From Collybiopsis luxurians FD-317 M1 (lineage: Eukaryota > Basidiomycota > Agaricomycetes > Agaricales > Omphalotaceae): a stretch of DNA of 64,000 bases. Positions 47,213 to 58,533 of this stretch are shown piece after piece. The notes below the pieces were generated by a model, which searched no databases, was not told the DNA's origin, and saw only the letters and a program-made list of their open reading frames with translations. The position numbers and the translations under genes are program-made. The stretch spans positions 234,682-298,681 of the forward strand of contig KN834803.1 in the NCBI GenBank assembly GCA_000827265.1. The letters run 5' to 3'. Positions within the stretch are counted from its first letter, which is position 1, and each line of letters starts with the position of its first letter.

Positions 47213-48693
47213 TTAAGACTCTGCAGTCTTGAATCGCAAAGCCATCTCCTTCACTCCCAACTCAATCTCTTGGGGCAGACTCTCGTATATACTCTCTACT
47301 TCTGTCTGCTCAGCGGTCCATCCTAGCTCTTCAAGTCGATCAGAACGGTATATTGAATTGGAGCCAAAAATCGGGTATCCGACTGGGTAGATGGTTGAAC
47401 AAAAATTGAGTATAAGTAAAAGTATTGGAACTCGTTTCGTTGGTAGGGTGGACTTACATGCGCCCGCCTTCTCGGCTACTGAGACTGAGTAGGGAGATGA
47501 CCCGGGCTTCGAAATGAGTCCTTGCTTGAATAGAGTCTGGGCATACAATGTATATCATTATCGAATTTATAGGCGTAGGGAATGGCTACTTACATCTCCA
47601 ATTATGGCGCAAAAGTCTTTCAGAGCGATCATATATCTTGATCCCACAAAATCTTATGTGAAAGCATTAGTATGCAAATTTAAATGTTATCAAGACGGTC
47701 TACAATTGATACTCACAAAACCCTTCCTCGCCTTCTCCAATACTTCCATTCTTTCCACCATCCAGCGCACCTTTTAGTATTACAGAGACGGCGTTTGCTA
47801 CATCCCTGAGATGTACATAAACCCCAATGTTGCGGCCTGGACCAAAGGTGCCTGTTTAACAATTAGTCAGCTCTTTCAATACCCGGCAGAAGGGGAAGAT
47901 TACCGCAGTATCCTGTCTCAGAGGTAAAATTCAGGAAGAAACGGTGAGGTAGAGAAATCTTTTGTAGTCCTATACATCCGCATACATGGGCTTATGGAAC
48001 CTATGATGATCTTAGATTATGCCTACCTGGTCCAACACCTAAGAGCAGTAGAATCGCTGTAGAAGCTGTCTAGCTCGACATTCGAAAGTGTACGCACCAT
48101 AAACCAGCCCAGGCATCACAATCATTGTACGGATATCTCCCGTTTTCCCAGCCTCGACAATAACTTCGCACGCATTTTTCAATAAATCTACCTTACTCTC
48201 CTTGAGACTACTGGAGTTAAACTCGGTGTCTACCCAGATCTTTCTGGGTGTCAAAAGTTCACCCCGAGCACTATCTCCCAAGAGACCTGCCCCTGACATG
48301 TGGATGTAAATTGGGGTAGGGTGGGGTGTGTAAGATCGACTTCGTTGTAGCTGACCGCGTATGATAGCTGGTCTCTTTAATCAGGGCTTTAAATGAACTT
48401 CTCTGGAGAAAATCTGCCTGACCATTAATACTGTCTAGATCGCCTGCAATAGCGACATTAATGACGATGTCAGCTTTCTTCGCCTCCTCTTCAATTATCT
48501 TGACATCGGTCAAAGATCCATCGATTGGTTCGATTTTGGGGTGCAAGGCGTGCAATGCGGCGATCTTATCTGGAGAGAGGTTCCTCGCGAGAGCGCGGAT
48601 AGGAATTTCTGGAAAATCGTTAGCAAGAGATAACAGAACCTGGCCACCGATGTAGCCAGTAGCACCGAGGAGAAAGACGGATGGTGAAGACAT
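47213..48693 (-). CDS. NAD(P)-binding epimerase/reductase-like protein (extended SDR, 353 aa)
   Basis: Eight exons: 48423-48693, 48098-48367, 48027-48038, 47904-47969, 47717-47851, 47594-47652, 47458-47536, 47213-47382; phases close to 354 codons. The N-terminus is a Rossmann fold with VFLLGATGYIGG (residues 6-17), the dinucleotide-binding glycine motif, and ALARNLSPDKIAAL after the second strand. Middle motifs are IVINVAIAGDLDSINAIIRG, PIYIHMSGAGLLGD and VMPGLVYGVGPG. The C-terminal part has VYVHLRDVANAV and FGSNSIYRSDRLEELGW. The family reduces or epimerises small substrates; the substrate here is unknown. The third exon is a 12-base microexon, needed to join VYG to GPG in frame. The second exon must begin after ACCAG at 48367; the AAAG site upstream would shift the frame. 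Confidence 0.85.
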
Positions 48694-49095
48694 TGGAAGG
48701 AAGCTTTGAGCAAGTTCGAGGGGACTTTATAGCAAGATGCAGTGAGAAGATTGACGTCGCAATTGGGAAGAGCATTCCCAGAGGCTTTGTGAGCAGTCCT
48801 GTCAATGTCTGTCATAGGATTTCCGCCTTTTCGTAATTGGTGATTGCCGAGATCTGCCGCATTAGTTCCTCGGCCGGCATTGAGTCAGAAGGACTTAAGC
48901 CGAAACGGGAAGAAATGGAATTTGTGACGATTTGCGTAGCTGTTGCGTCAGGCAATCAAAGATATTTTAGGCGTGTTCCCCTGTAATCTCAGCTTATAAA
49001 CCTGCCCGTTATCGTCAAGATTGTTATCAGCCGTTTACACGCTCTCTCCTTCCGCTCGAACCTCGAGCTCAATTCCTTCTCGATTGTTCGATTGA
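48694..49095. promoter_or_regulatory. Divergent promoter region, SDR and MFS genes
   Basis: 402 bases separate the start codons of the SDR gene (minus) and the transporter gene (plus). No clear TATA box. Co-regulation is possible but unproven. Confidence 0.35.
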
Positions 49096-51814
49096 ATGGC
49101 GGGGGTACAAGAAAGTCCATTGGCTTCGACTTCAGAACCGGCTGGACTGATAGGAGAACACGAACCTCTACTAGGTAATGGAACGCGACAAGCAGTCAAG
49201 AAACCTTTTTACAGAGCACGGCCTCTATGGCAAGTTACTCGTCCAGCTTCACTAATACATCAGACTTCATGCAAAATGCAGGCTCGTTCCTTTCGTGATA
49301 GTCTCGGCACTCGTCGTAAGTCTCGTAAATTATTAAAGCATTTATTATCTATATCATGTTGTTTCAGCGTGGTATGACTATGGCACCCCGTATAGAAGTG
49401 TATACTCAGCTGGCGTGTGTCTCTGTATATCGTCATCACACCCAAGGGCAACAGCAGACTTCGAATCAATCCTGGGCTGATTCCCTCGGCACGCACGCTC
49501 TCCCATTCTTTCTCACTTCGGATCCACTAGGTCCTCACATTCCCGAATACCTCTCGATAACTTCACCACTCGCTGCTAATGCATCTCCGTCTATACCTAC
49601 TGCGCAATTCATTTCTGAAAATAATCCGCCGTCCTCTCGGTGTGGCTCAGATCCCGCGATTCAGAAGGAGGCTGCGCGTATCCAAACCACGCTGACAACA
49701 ACGATGGGCCTGCTCTCGGCACTTAGTACTGGTTGGTGGGGCCATTTCAGCGAGCGCCATGGTCGAACACGAGTTCTAGCTCTCTCTACTTTGGGATTAT
49801 TCATCACGTATGTCAATTTAACTTCTAGTGCACATTACACATTTTCGAGGTCGAGAAGTCTACTATCTAGTTTAAGGTTTCATCGCACTCACACTCGTCC
49901 TCTCGATTTTACTTTACGTTCTCACAGATGATCTCCTCCATCTTTCTTCGGTGTTTCTTATTCATGATGCAGTGACACGGGCTGATCGTTTCTTACAGTG
50001 ACCTAGCGTTCATACTTGTTGCGACGCCAGGTTCACGTTTTGCTGCCCATGGGCATATACTGTTGGTCATTGCTCCGTTCATCGAGGGTTTGCTGGGGGG
50101 GTGGTCCACAGTCCAGTCAACTACCTCGGCCTATGTTTCGGACTGTACATCTCCAGGCTCTCGTGCTACGATTTTCTCAAGGTTTATCGGAATATTCTTC
50201 CTGGGCACCTCGATTGGTCCGGTCATGGGAGGATGGATTATAAGGAATGGAATACCGGGGATTGATAGGATCGGTACCGTTACAAAGCAGGCAAATATTT
50301 CTTGCTTAATTAGTTGTGACTGCCTCGGACTAATTTGGTCGTGCAGGGAAAGAGTGTAACAGAAGTATTCTGGCTAGCAATCATTCTATCATTCGTCAAC
50401 TTCCTTTTGGCGTCATTTCTCTTTCCTGAACCTTTGTCAAAAGAGCAGCGGGCCAAGGCGAAGGCGGCTTATCAAGCGGATCTGAAGGGAAAATCACCAG
50501 CACTGGAAACAATGGGCGAAGAGGGCTCCAGTGGGGAAGAGCGTTCATCAGTAATCTCGAAGTCCCGGTTTGGTGTGATCAGACGCTTTCTCAGTCCTTT
50601 TGCGTTATTCCTTCCCGTGATGGTAAACGAAGTTGGGGGTACTGGGATGAGAAAACGGAGGGATTGGAGCTTAACATTCCTCGCGTTGGCCATGTTTTTG
50701 TTCTTGCTATCTGTGGTATGTTTCATTAGTCAAGGTCGCCTTCTAGACTGACGTGAAGCTCGTTGTATCAGGGCGTATACCAAATCAAACATCTCTATGC
50801 GGCTCATACATATAATTGGGCACCCGACGAACTGAGCTATTACATATCTTTCCTTGCCGGCTTGAGATCTGCGGCTCTACTATTCTTATTACCTGGTCAG
50901 TCTCTCTGGTATTTCTTAGCATAAAATCTCACCCCATTGTCTCAGCCATCATCTCGGCATTTAAACCCAAGCCAACTATTTCTTCATCTCCAAACGCAGC
51001 GCATGGAACAAAGCAAACGAAGCCGAAACCGACGAAAACCCATCTTGCTAGCGAAATCAGATTTGACCTTCTCCTTGCCCGATGCTGCATCTTTATCGAT
51101 ATTCTTTCGCCTATCCTTATCTTCATCATTCCACCACCTTCTGCTGTCCATCAAAAAAAGATGCCCAGCGGTAAGCTCTGGATTTCAGACCCTACAAAAC
51201 GCAATATGATATTATTCGTATTGGCAAGTGGGTTGAGCAGCGTCGGATCAGGGTTTCTTCCGGCGTGCCAGAGTTTGGCACTATGTATCGTCCAGGCTAG
51301 GCAGCTTCCGGATAGAATTGAAGGAGAAAATGGTGATCACGTTGATGACGAGGATACAACTGAGCAAGACGGAAAGAACCAAACCAATACAAGTACCGGG
51401 AAACTTTTTGGTGCGTTATCTACTCTTCAAGCGGTTGGACAGATGATTCTTGGGGTGAGTTTGTTCTTGTTTTTACGATTTGTTACGTTGACGTTAAGAA
51501 TATCTTTAAAGCCCATGATTTTTGGACTTCTTTACGCCAACACGGTCGCCTATTTCCCTAAAGCTATATTTGTTGTCGCAGGCGGATTCTTGACCGCCGT
51601 GTTAGTTTGCTCGTTTTTGATCAGAAATCCTGTCGAGAGTCATCTCGTACCGCGTGAAGATGGTAAAGGAAAGCGGAGATCAAGTTCAGAAAATGAGGAA
51701 GACGATTCTCAGAGGGGGAGATCGAGGGTACGGAAGGATTTGTTTGGGTATCGTGCCGGCCTTACTGATTCGCAGGAGAGGAGTAATTCCGTTTTGAGGT
51801 CAATGGACGGGTAA
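49096..51814 (+). CDS. Major facilitator superfamily transporter (about 734 aa)
   Basis: Eight exons: 49096-49229, 49282-49315, 49368-49807, 49999-50290, 50347-50715, 50772-50895, 50946-51454, 51512-51814; phases close to 735 codons. A hydrophilic N-tail (residues 1-45) precedes the first helix (LVPFVIVSALV). The loop between helices 2 and 3 carries the MFS signature GWWGHFSERHGRTRVLAL, followed by DLAFILVAT, a GGWSTVQSTTSAYVSD helix and GIFFLGTSIGPVMGGWI. A long central cytoplasmic loop splits the two six-helix halves; the second half includes LSFVNFLLASFLFPEP, FLALAMFLFLLSVGVYQIKH and FLAGLRSAALLFLLP. It resembles the eukaryotic tetracycline-type/heme-carrier-like branch; substrate unknown. 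Introns 1 (49230, GCAAGT) and 4 (50291, GCAAAT) use GC donors; nearby GT sites break the frame. Confidence 0.85.
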
Positions 51815-52127
51815 ATGAAGAGTTGAAGGATATCAAGTCGGATTTAATCCATACACTGTATAAATACACAAGTCACTTAGGCATGTTGTTCTATTTTCGT
51901 ATATTAGTTTCTAGTATCGTATGCTCCATTGATCGACTGCGGCTCTGTGTCTCCGGCGATGGGAAAGTAGACAGAACAATAAATTATCCGAGGGTTAATG
52001 GATTTTTCATAGATCTGCTACGTACGGCTTAAATTAGTACTTGTCCTTACTACTATAATCGCAGAGTTTGAAAGTTATTAACCTCTGATTCTTACATGTA
52101 TATTATAACGTACTTATCTCAGAGGTG
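51815..52127. other. Tail-to-tail intergenic region
   Basis: Separates the transporter from the tandem family. A version of the sequence 52010-52090 recurs at 54160-54245, marking the left edge of the duplicated unit. Confidence 0.4.
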
Positions 52128-53881
52128 CTACGCATAGCCTCTTTGACTGGCTTCCTTCCGCAGCTTCTTTTCGATTGTCTCATCGTAGACAACAAATCGA
52201 AGTTCAGTTTTGGAAACATGAATCCCATTCGCAGTGCCCATACTAAGTATCAACTGCTCCTTAGTCTTGATGTCCTCGGGTCGAACCGACTTGGCAGATA
52301 GAAGGATATACTGTTTTGTCTGGGAGCGAAGCGTAAACACTCCTGAGGTCATTCATTCAAGGGTTTGAAAATCTTACTTTTTCAGGGAGTAGATCGTATT
52401 CCATAGCATCAACTTTGCAGCTACTGGCTCGAGCGTCTCCACATTCATATTCACCGAGGTAATAAAGATGTCCTGCTGGACAGTTTTGGAGCAATATATG
52501 CCCTTTCCAACGATCAAATTGGTAGAGAGCAGAGCATAGGCTTAAAGCGCTCCTAGAGACCGTGATGAAGATTTGATTTTTGCTATTAGGAAGAGCGACG
52601 AAGGCTTCCGGGCGCTTTGAAATCCGACAAGTTTTTGCTGGTTCACCGAAAACCTATGAAACTGCGTTTCAGCTGCTGTCAGCGAATGTACTTTTCAATA
52701 TCACCTTTGAATACATAGCCTTGATAGACCTGTTAACCTTTTCCCTCTGTGATACCGGAAGTCTCGAGCAAACTGCTTTTAATGAAGCTATGCTCAGACA
52801 CATTTTTACATTACCAGTCTTGCTCTAAAGAGCTTAATGAGACAAGATATTCCGGGATTCATCGCAGTAACATACTGAAGCAACTCGACCGGAAGAGGAT
52901 GAAAGTCCGAAAGATGAAGCAACTGGCATGTTATGACTTGCCTCAGGAGCTGATACTTCCACGTTAACCGCACCATTCCAGGTAGTCACTCGTTTTGAAT
53001 TGCCAGACTCCGAAGGTGGGACCTTATATAGATGAAGGTGGTGAGATTCTATTAAAGATTAGGGTGAATATCCTCACCTTGGTGGACAGTTGTTCAGTCA
53101 ACAGAGAAGAAACAATCTTTGCGGGAGTCTGAACGCGGCTGAGATTTGTCTGTTCTTTTAGTTTTATAGCGTGTTCAAAATTTGGGGTCTGTGTGTGCAT
53201 GAGTATATTCAGATTCATAAATAAAGGGATAGAGGTTTACGTTCGAGGCGAGGTCAATGTTGGTAGTTGACAATTGCTGTTCCTGTACTTCGTCGAGTAC
53301 CAGAACTTCGACGGCAGCATCGACGAAATTACTGGTCTATAGTCCTAGCATTAGCGATCTACGTCAAGATTATCTTATAGAAGTGCTAACAGACGATGAC
53401 TCTAACTCATTATATTCACGAATTTCCTCGGTATTGGCCCCAGGATTACCCACATGCATGTTCACACTGGTCCCTGCATCCAGCGTATCATCCGGCGTGA
53501 CCGACGAACCTGAGCGTCTTACCAGGTCACGGACCTCTGTGCGAGTCATATCAAGTTCCGCCGACATGAAGTCATTCTCACTTTGAAGGGCAACTAATTC
53601 CTCATTCAAGTTCGTTAATCGGACGCGCCATCCCGAAAGATTCGTTTGAAGAGCTTTAATACATCCATCTGTTGTAAGAAGCATGTCAACTGAGGTAGCG
53701 TTGACTCTCTGTGGATTCATAATCCGAGATTTGGGACAGATATCATTAGTTTGAATAAGTAAAAGGAGCACTTGCATACCCGTGAATGTTCGAGTTCCTC
53801 CTTGACTCTGAGGAACTGCTCGCCTTGTCGACGAACGAGATTGGTCACCAACTCCACATCGAGGAGATCGTTGGAGGGCAT
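52128..53881 (-). CDS. Tandem coiled-coil family, copy I (about 413 aa), function unknown
   Basis: Seven phase-0 exons, modelled on copy II (54292-56039), stop TAG at 52128-52130. Start ATG (MPSNDLLDVELV) at 53881 agrees with all three copies. Residues 1-140 are predicted coiled coil (LVTNLVRRQGEQFLRVKEEL, then ALQTNLSGWRVRLTNLNEEL and ALQSENDFMSAELDMT). A Ser/Thr-rich middle follows, with a short exon starting TPNFEHAIKLKEQTNLSRVQ. The C-terminal domain runs from VFGEPAKTCRISKRPEAFVA through GHILLQN, GHLYYLGEYECG, EYDLLPEK and TKQYILLSAKS to LRKEASQRGYA. That domain resembles a fungal domain of unknown function (possibly DUF6697; from memory). All frames are open. Confidence 0.7.
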
Positions 53882-54291
53882 TCTTGGAATGAGTTGGTGG
53901 GGAGGAGCAGGAGAAGGAGGGCAGGGTCCGCAGAACCAGTCGTCTGAGGCATGTCATTCAGGAATGACTTTCCCACAGGCCACGCTGAGATCTTTGGTAT
54001 TCGTTTAGGCGTGTTCATTGATATCAATATTAGGAAAGCCGAAGAAGAGTGTAAACAAACTAGTTATAGAAGGCAAAGCTAGGTTACTTTCGACTCTGTG
54101 TCTCCGGGTATGAGATAGTAGAAAGAAGAATAGATTATCCGAGGGCTAATGAATTTTGCATAGATCTGCTTCGTACCGCTTGAATTTAATACTTATCCTT
54201 ATTGCTGTAAATGCAGAGTTTGAAAGTTTTTAACGTCCGATTATAGGTCTGATTCTTATATCGATACTACAACCTACATATCTCAGAGCTG

Positions 54292-56039
54292 CTACGAATA
54301 GCCTCTTTCATTAGTCTCCTTCCGCAACCACTTTTCAATTGTTTCATTGTAGACGAAAAATCGGAGTTCAGTTTTGGAAACATGAATCCCATTCACAGTG
54401 CCCATACTAAGTATCAACTGCTCCTTGGTCTTGAGGTCCCCGGGTCGAACCGACTTGGCAGACAGAAGGATATACTGCTTTGTCTGGGAGCGAAGCATAA
54501 ACACTCCTGAGGTCATTCATTCAAGGGTTTAAAAAAGAACTTACTTTTTCGGGGAGTAGATCGTATTCTTTAGCATCAACTTTGCAACTACTAGCTCGAG
54601 CGTCTCCACATTCATATTCACCGAGGTAATATAGATGTCCTACTGGACGGTTTTGGAGCAATATATGCCCTTTCCAACGATCAAATTCGTAGAGATCAGA
54701 GCATAGGCTTGAAGCGCTCCTAGAGACCGTGATGAAGATCTGATTTTTGCTATTAGGAAGAGTGACGAAGGCTTCCAGGTGCTTTGAAATCCGATAACTT
54801 TTTGTTGGTTCACCAAAAACCTATGAAGCTGCACTTTAGCTGCTGTCGGCGAATGCACTTTTCAATATCACCTTTGAATGCATAGCCTTGATAGACCTGT
54901 TAACCTTGTTACTTTGTGATACCGGAAGTCTCGAGCAAACTGCTTTCAATGAAGCTACGCTCAGACACATTTTTACATTACCAGTTCCGCTCTAAAGATT
55001 TTAATGAGACAAGATATTCCAGAATTCATCACAGTAACATACTGAAGCAACTTGGCGGGAAGAAGACGAAAGCCCGAAAGATGAAGCAACTGACATGTTA
55101 CGACTTACCTCAGGAGCCACGTTAACCGCACCATTCCGGGTAGTCACTCGTTTTGAATTGGCAGAGTCTGAAAGTGGGGCCTTATACAGATGAAGGTGGT
55201 GAGATTCTATCAAAGAATGGGGCGTATATCCTCACCTTGGTGGACATTTGTTCAGTCGATAGAGAAGAAACAATTGTTGCGGGTGTTTGAACGTGGCTGA
55301 GGTTTGTTTGTTCTTTCACATTTATGGCGTGTTCAAAATTCGGAGTCTGTGTGTGCATGAGTATATTCAAATTCAGAAATAAAGAGATGGAGATTCACGT
55401 TCGAGGCGAGGTCAATGTTACTAGTTGACAATTGCTGTTCCTGAACTTCGTCGCGTACCGGAACTTCGACGGCAGCATCGACGAAACTACTAGTCTATAG
55501 CCCTAGAATTAGCAAATCATGTCAAGATCATCTTATGGATATGCTCACAGACGATGACTCTGACCCGTTATATTCATGGATATCTTCGGCATTGGGCCCA
55601 GGATTACCCGCATACATGTTCACGCTGGTCCCTACATCCAGCATACCATCCGGCGTGACCGACGAACTTGAGCGTCTTACCAGGTCACGGGCCTCTGCGC
55701 GAGTCATATCAAGCTCTGCCGACATGAAGTCATTCTCAGTTTCAAGGGCAACTAATTCCTCATTCAACTTCGTTAGTCGGACGCGCCATCCCGAAAGATT
55801 CATTTGAAGAGCTTCAATACGTTTGTCTGTCGTAAGAAGCACGTCAACTGAGGCAGCGCTAACTCTCTATGGATTGATAATCCGAAATTTGAGACAGATC
55901 CGTTATCTTGAACAAGTAAAAGGCAACACTTGCATACCCGTGAATGTTCGAGTTCCTCCTTGATCCTAAGGAACTGTTCGCCTTGTCGACGAACGAGATT
56001 GGTCACCAATTCTACATCGAGGAGATCGTTGGATGGCAT
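54292..56039 (-). CDS. Tandem coiled-coil family, copy II (410 aa), function unknown
   Basis: Seven exons: 55938-56039, 55549-55866, 55399-55494, 55236-55346, 55043-55180, 54545-54820, 54292-54483; all introns are phase 0 and the lengths sum to 411 codons with stop. It is very similar to copy I in exons, introns and flanks, so the duplication is fairly recent. Coiled coil spans exons 1-2. Exon 5 carries a GLSSSSRQVAS segment, exon 6 the conserved C-terminal domain (ISKHLEAFVTLPNSKNQIFI, GHLYYLGEYECGDARASSC) and exon 7 ends ETNERGYS. No signal peptide or membrane segment; probably intracellular. Confidence 0.72.
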
Positions 56040-56429
56040 TCTTGGATTGAGTTGGTGTTGAGGAACAGGACGAGGAGGGCAGGATCCGCAGGACCAGCCG
56101 TCTGAGGCATGTCATTCAGGAATGATTTTCCCAAAGGCCAGGCCACGCTAACTTTAATTATCTTTCACTTAGGCGGCGTGTTCATTGAGATCAATATCGG
56201 GAGAACCGAAGAGGAGAGTGTAAGAGGAAAGTGTAAATAAACTAATTATAGAAGGCCAAGCTAGGTTACTATATAGATAGTGAAGCTGAGAGGAGCATAA
56301 GTTTGAGTTGTTTTAGGTCAAGATCTTCCAGCTCCCGTGTATCGTGATGAGCCGAATACGCAATGACGATCTTTAGAATATAAAGAGATCCAGAGAGAAG
56401 AGAAACATCAGCCATCCGACTGTGACACT

Positions 56430-58533
56430 TTATGCATAACCCCCTTTCCGAGCTTCCTCCCGTAGCCCCTTATCAAATGTTTCATCGAAGCGAGGGAAAC
56501 GGAGCTCAGTTTTGGCAACAAAAATCCCATGAGCGGCTCCCATGCTGGAGATTAATTGCTCCTCAGTCTTAATGTCATTGAGCCGAACTTTAGCAGTATC
56601 GAAGATATACTGTTTTGTCTAAAAGTTGTGTGTGAGTCTGGAGATCTTTCTATGGACGAGTTGGGGAAATGCTAAACTTACTTCCTCGGGAAGTGAATTG
56701 TATTCCTTACTACCAATCCTGCTGGTGGGCCCGCATCCATACCGGCCCAGGTAGTAAAGTTGCCCAGCTGAAGTATTATGCAGTAGTAGGTGCCCAATCC
56801 ATCGATGGAATTGGGTAAGATCAGAGCAAAGCTTTTTATTGTTCGAGGAAACTGTTATTAACAGCTGGTTTTGGCTGTTATAATGTTTAACTAAGGCTTG
56901 CGGATGTTCGAGGATCAGGTGAGTTGTATTGCCGAAGACCTGAAAATGCGCATCTTCAGCTGACGTCGTTGAGTAAATAGGTTTTAGCAGTCACTTTTGT
57001 ACATATGTCTGTGACAACCTTTTTCTTCGATGATATTGGAAGATTTGAGCAAACCGCTTTCAGGGAGGCTGTACTAAGACGTATTTGCACGTCGTTAACG
57101 TTGCTCTGGAGGAATTAATTAGACAAAATGTTCTTAAATTTATCACAGAAACATACGGGAGCAACCCGACCGGAAGACGACGGCAACTCCACAGAGGGAG
57201 CAGCCGGCATGCTACGACTTGGCCCAGGAGCTGACACTTCCACAGTAGGCGCAGCAGTTGAAGTCATTACGCGTTCCGGAGAGGAAGCAACTCGACCGGA
57301 AGGCGGCGGCAGTCCCGGAGAGGGAGTAGCGGGCATGCTGCGACTTGGCCCAGGGGCTGAGTTAGCCGCGGCAGTTGAAATTATGACGGGTGCCGGAGAG
57401 GAAGCAACTCGACCGGAAGGTGGCGGCAAACTCAAAGAGGGAGTAGCCGGCAAGCTCCGACTTGGCTCGGGGGCTGACACTTCTACATGAGCTGGGGCAG
57501 TTGAAGTTGCAGCGGGTCCGGGAGGGAAGGATCGTGAAAGCGGAATCTTGTCCGAGTCAGTGAGGTGAGGCTCCTTTGAAGAGGTATAAAAATGCTCACT
57601 TCGAGTTCGGGATGTGGAGATACAGCTCCTGTGGCAATCTCATGATGTTCCGAGTCCGGGCGCGGCTCATCCTCCATCGATAGTTCAGGTTCTGTAACAG
57701 GCTCAACATTTAGAGCAGCCTCGCCATTGGTACTCTAATATGTGATAAAATAGAAATTTTGTGTTACAGTGGGGAGAGGGGAAAATTTGAATCGCAGGCT
57801 CACGGCAACCGGTTCAACGTCTGGAGCAGCCTCGACATTGGTATTCTATAACAAATAGGAATTCTGTGTTATAGTTGGGGGAGAAGAAACTGTGGAGTGT
57901 ACGCTCACGTTCAACTGGAGGACATTACTGGTACTGGTAGGTTGTGGTTCCTCCATTTCATCCCGTCCCGTAAAGCCTTCTTCAAAGGAGCTGTCGACGG
58001 AAACGTCGGTCTATTGAAACAGCATCAGTAAATCTTGGGAGAGATTTCTCCCGAAAATACTTACGAACGACTCCTCAAAGGCACTGTCACGATTCCCTCT
58101 GTCTTCTGTATTTACTATTGGGTCAATTGCGTGGAAACTGGAACTGGGCTCTGCCGTCTGAGCATCGGGTGTAAGCGATGATCCCGGGAGGCTCATCACG
58201 GCACGGATTCCTGCAAGAGTTTCATCCAGTTCCATCAGCATCGCCTCGTTCTCCCCTTGAAGAGTGACGAACTCCAGTGTCAAGGTCATCAAACGAGCAT
58301 GACACTGGGAAGAGGCCCTATGGAGAAACTCAAGTCGTCTTTCTGTGGCAACGAGAGCTTCATTCGAGGCAGCCTTGATTCTCTGTAGATACAAAATCAG
58401 ACTAAGGGAGAATTGGAATTAGCCCACACACTTGTGATTGTCCGAGCTCATTTTGCACCCTACGCAACTCTTCACCCTGTCGACGGACTAGATTGGTCAC
58501 CAAGTCGACATCGAAAGGGGAATCGACAGACAT
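56430..58533 (-). CDS. Tandem coiled-coil family, copy III (520 aa), expanded Pro/Ser-repeat middle
   Basis: Eight phase-0 exons: 58432-58533, 58065-58382, 57909-58010, 57804-57845, 57600-57734, 57157-57573, 56682-56939, 56430-56618. Exons 1 and 2 have exactly the same lengths as in copy II (102 and 318 bases), but the sequence has diverged. Exons 4 and 5 start with similar peptides (NTNVEAAPDVEPV and STNGEAALNVEPV), suggesting exon duplication. Exon 6 encodes about three tandem units of roughly 35-40 residues with SAPGPSRSMPATPS and PPPSGRVASSP motifs. The C-terminal domain is conserved (HPQALVKHYNSQNQLLITVS, GHLLLHN, GQLYYLGRYGCG, TKQYIFDTAKVRL). It is the oldest intact member of the array. 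Confidence 0.72.

Noticed and set aside
48368..48390. Apparent frameshift in the reductase gene between the first two exons
   Set aside because: It arises only if the AAAG acceptor is used. The ACCAG acceptor ending at 48368 gives a clean frame with the expected INAIIRG join.
51167..51190. Possible intron GTAAGC...TTTCAG in the transporter gene
   Set aside because: It would be about 18 bases, too short to splice, and the reading frame is open through it.
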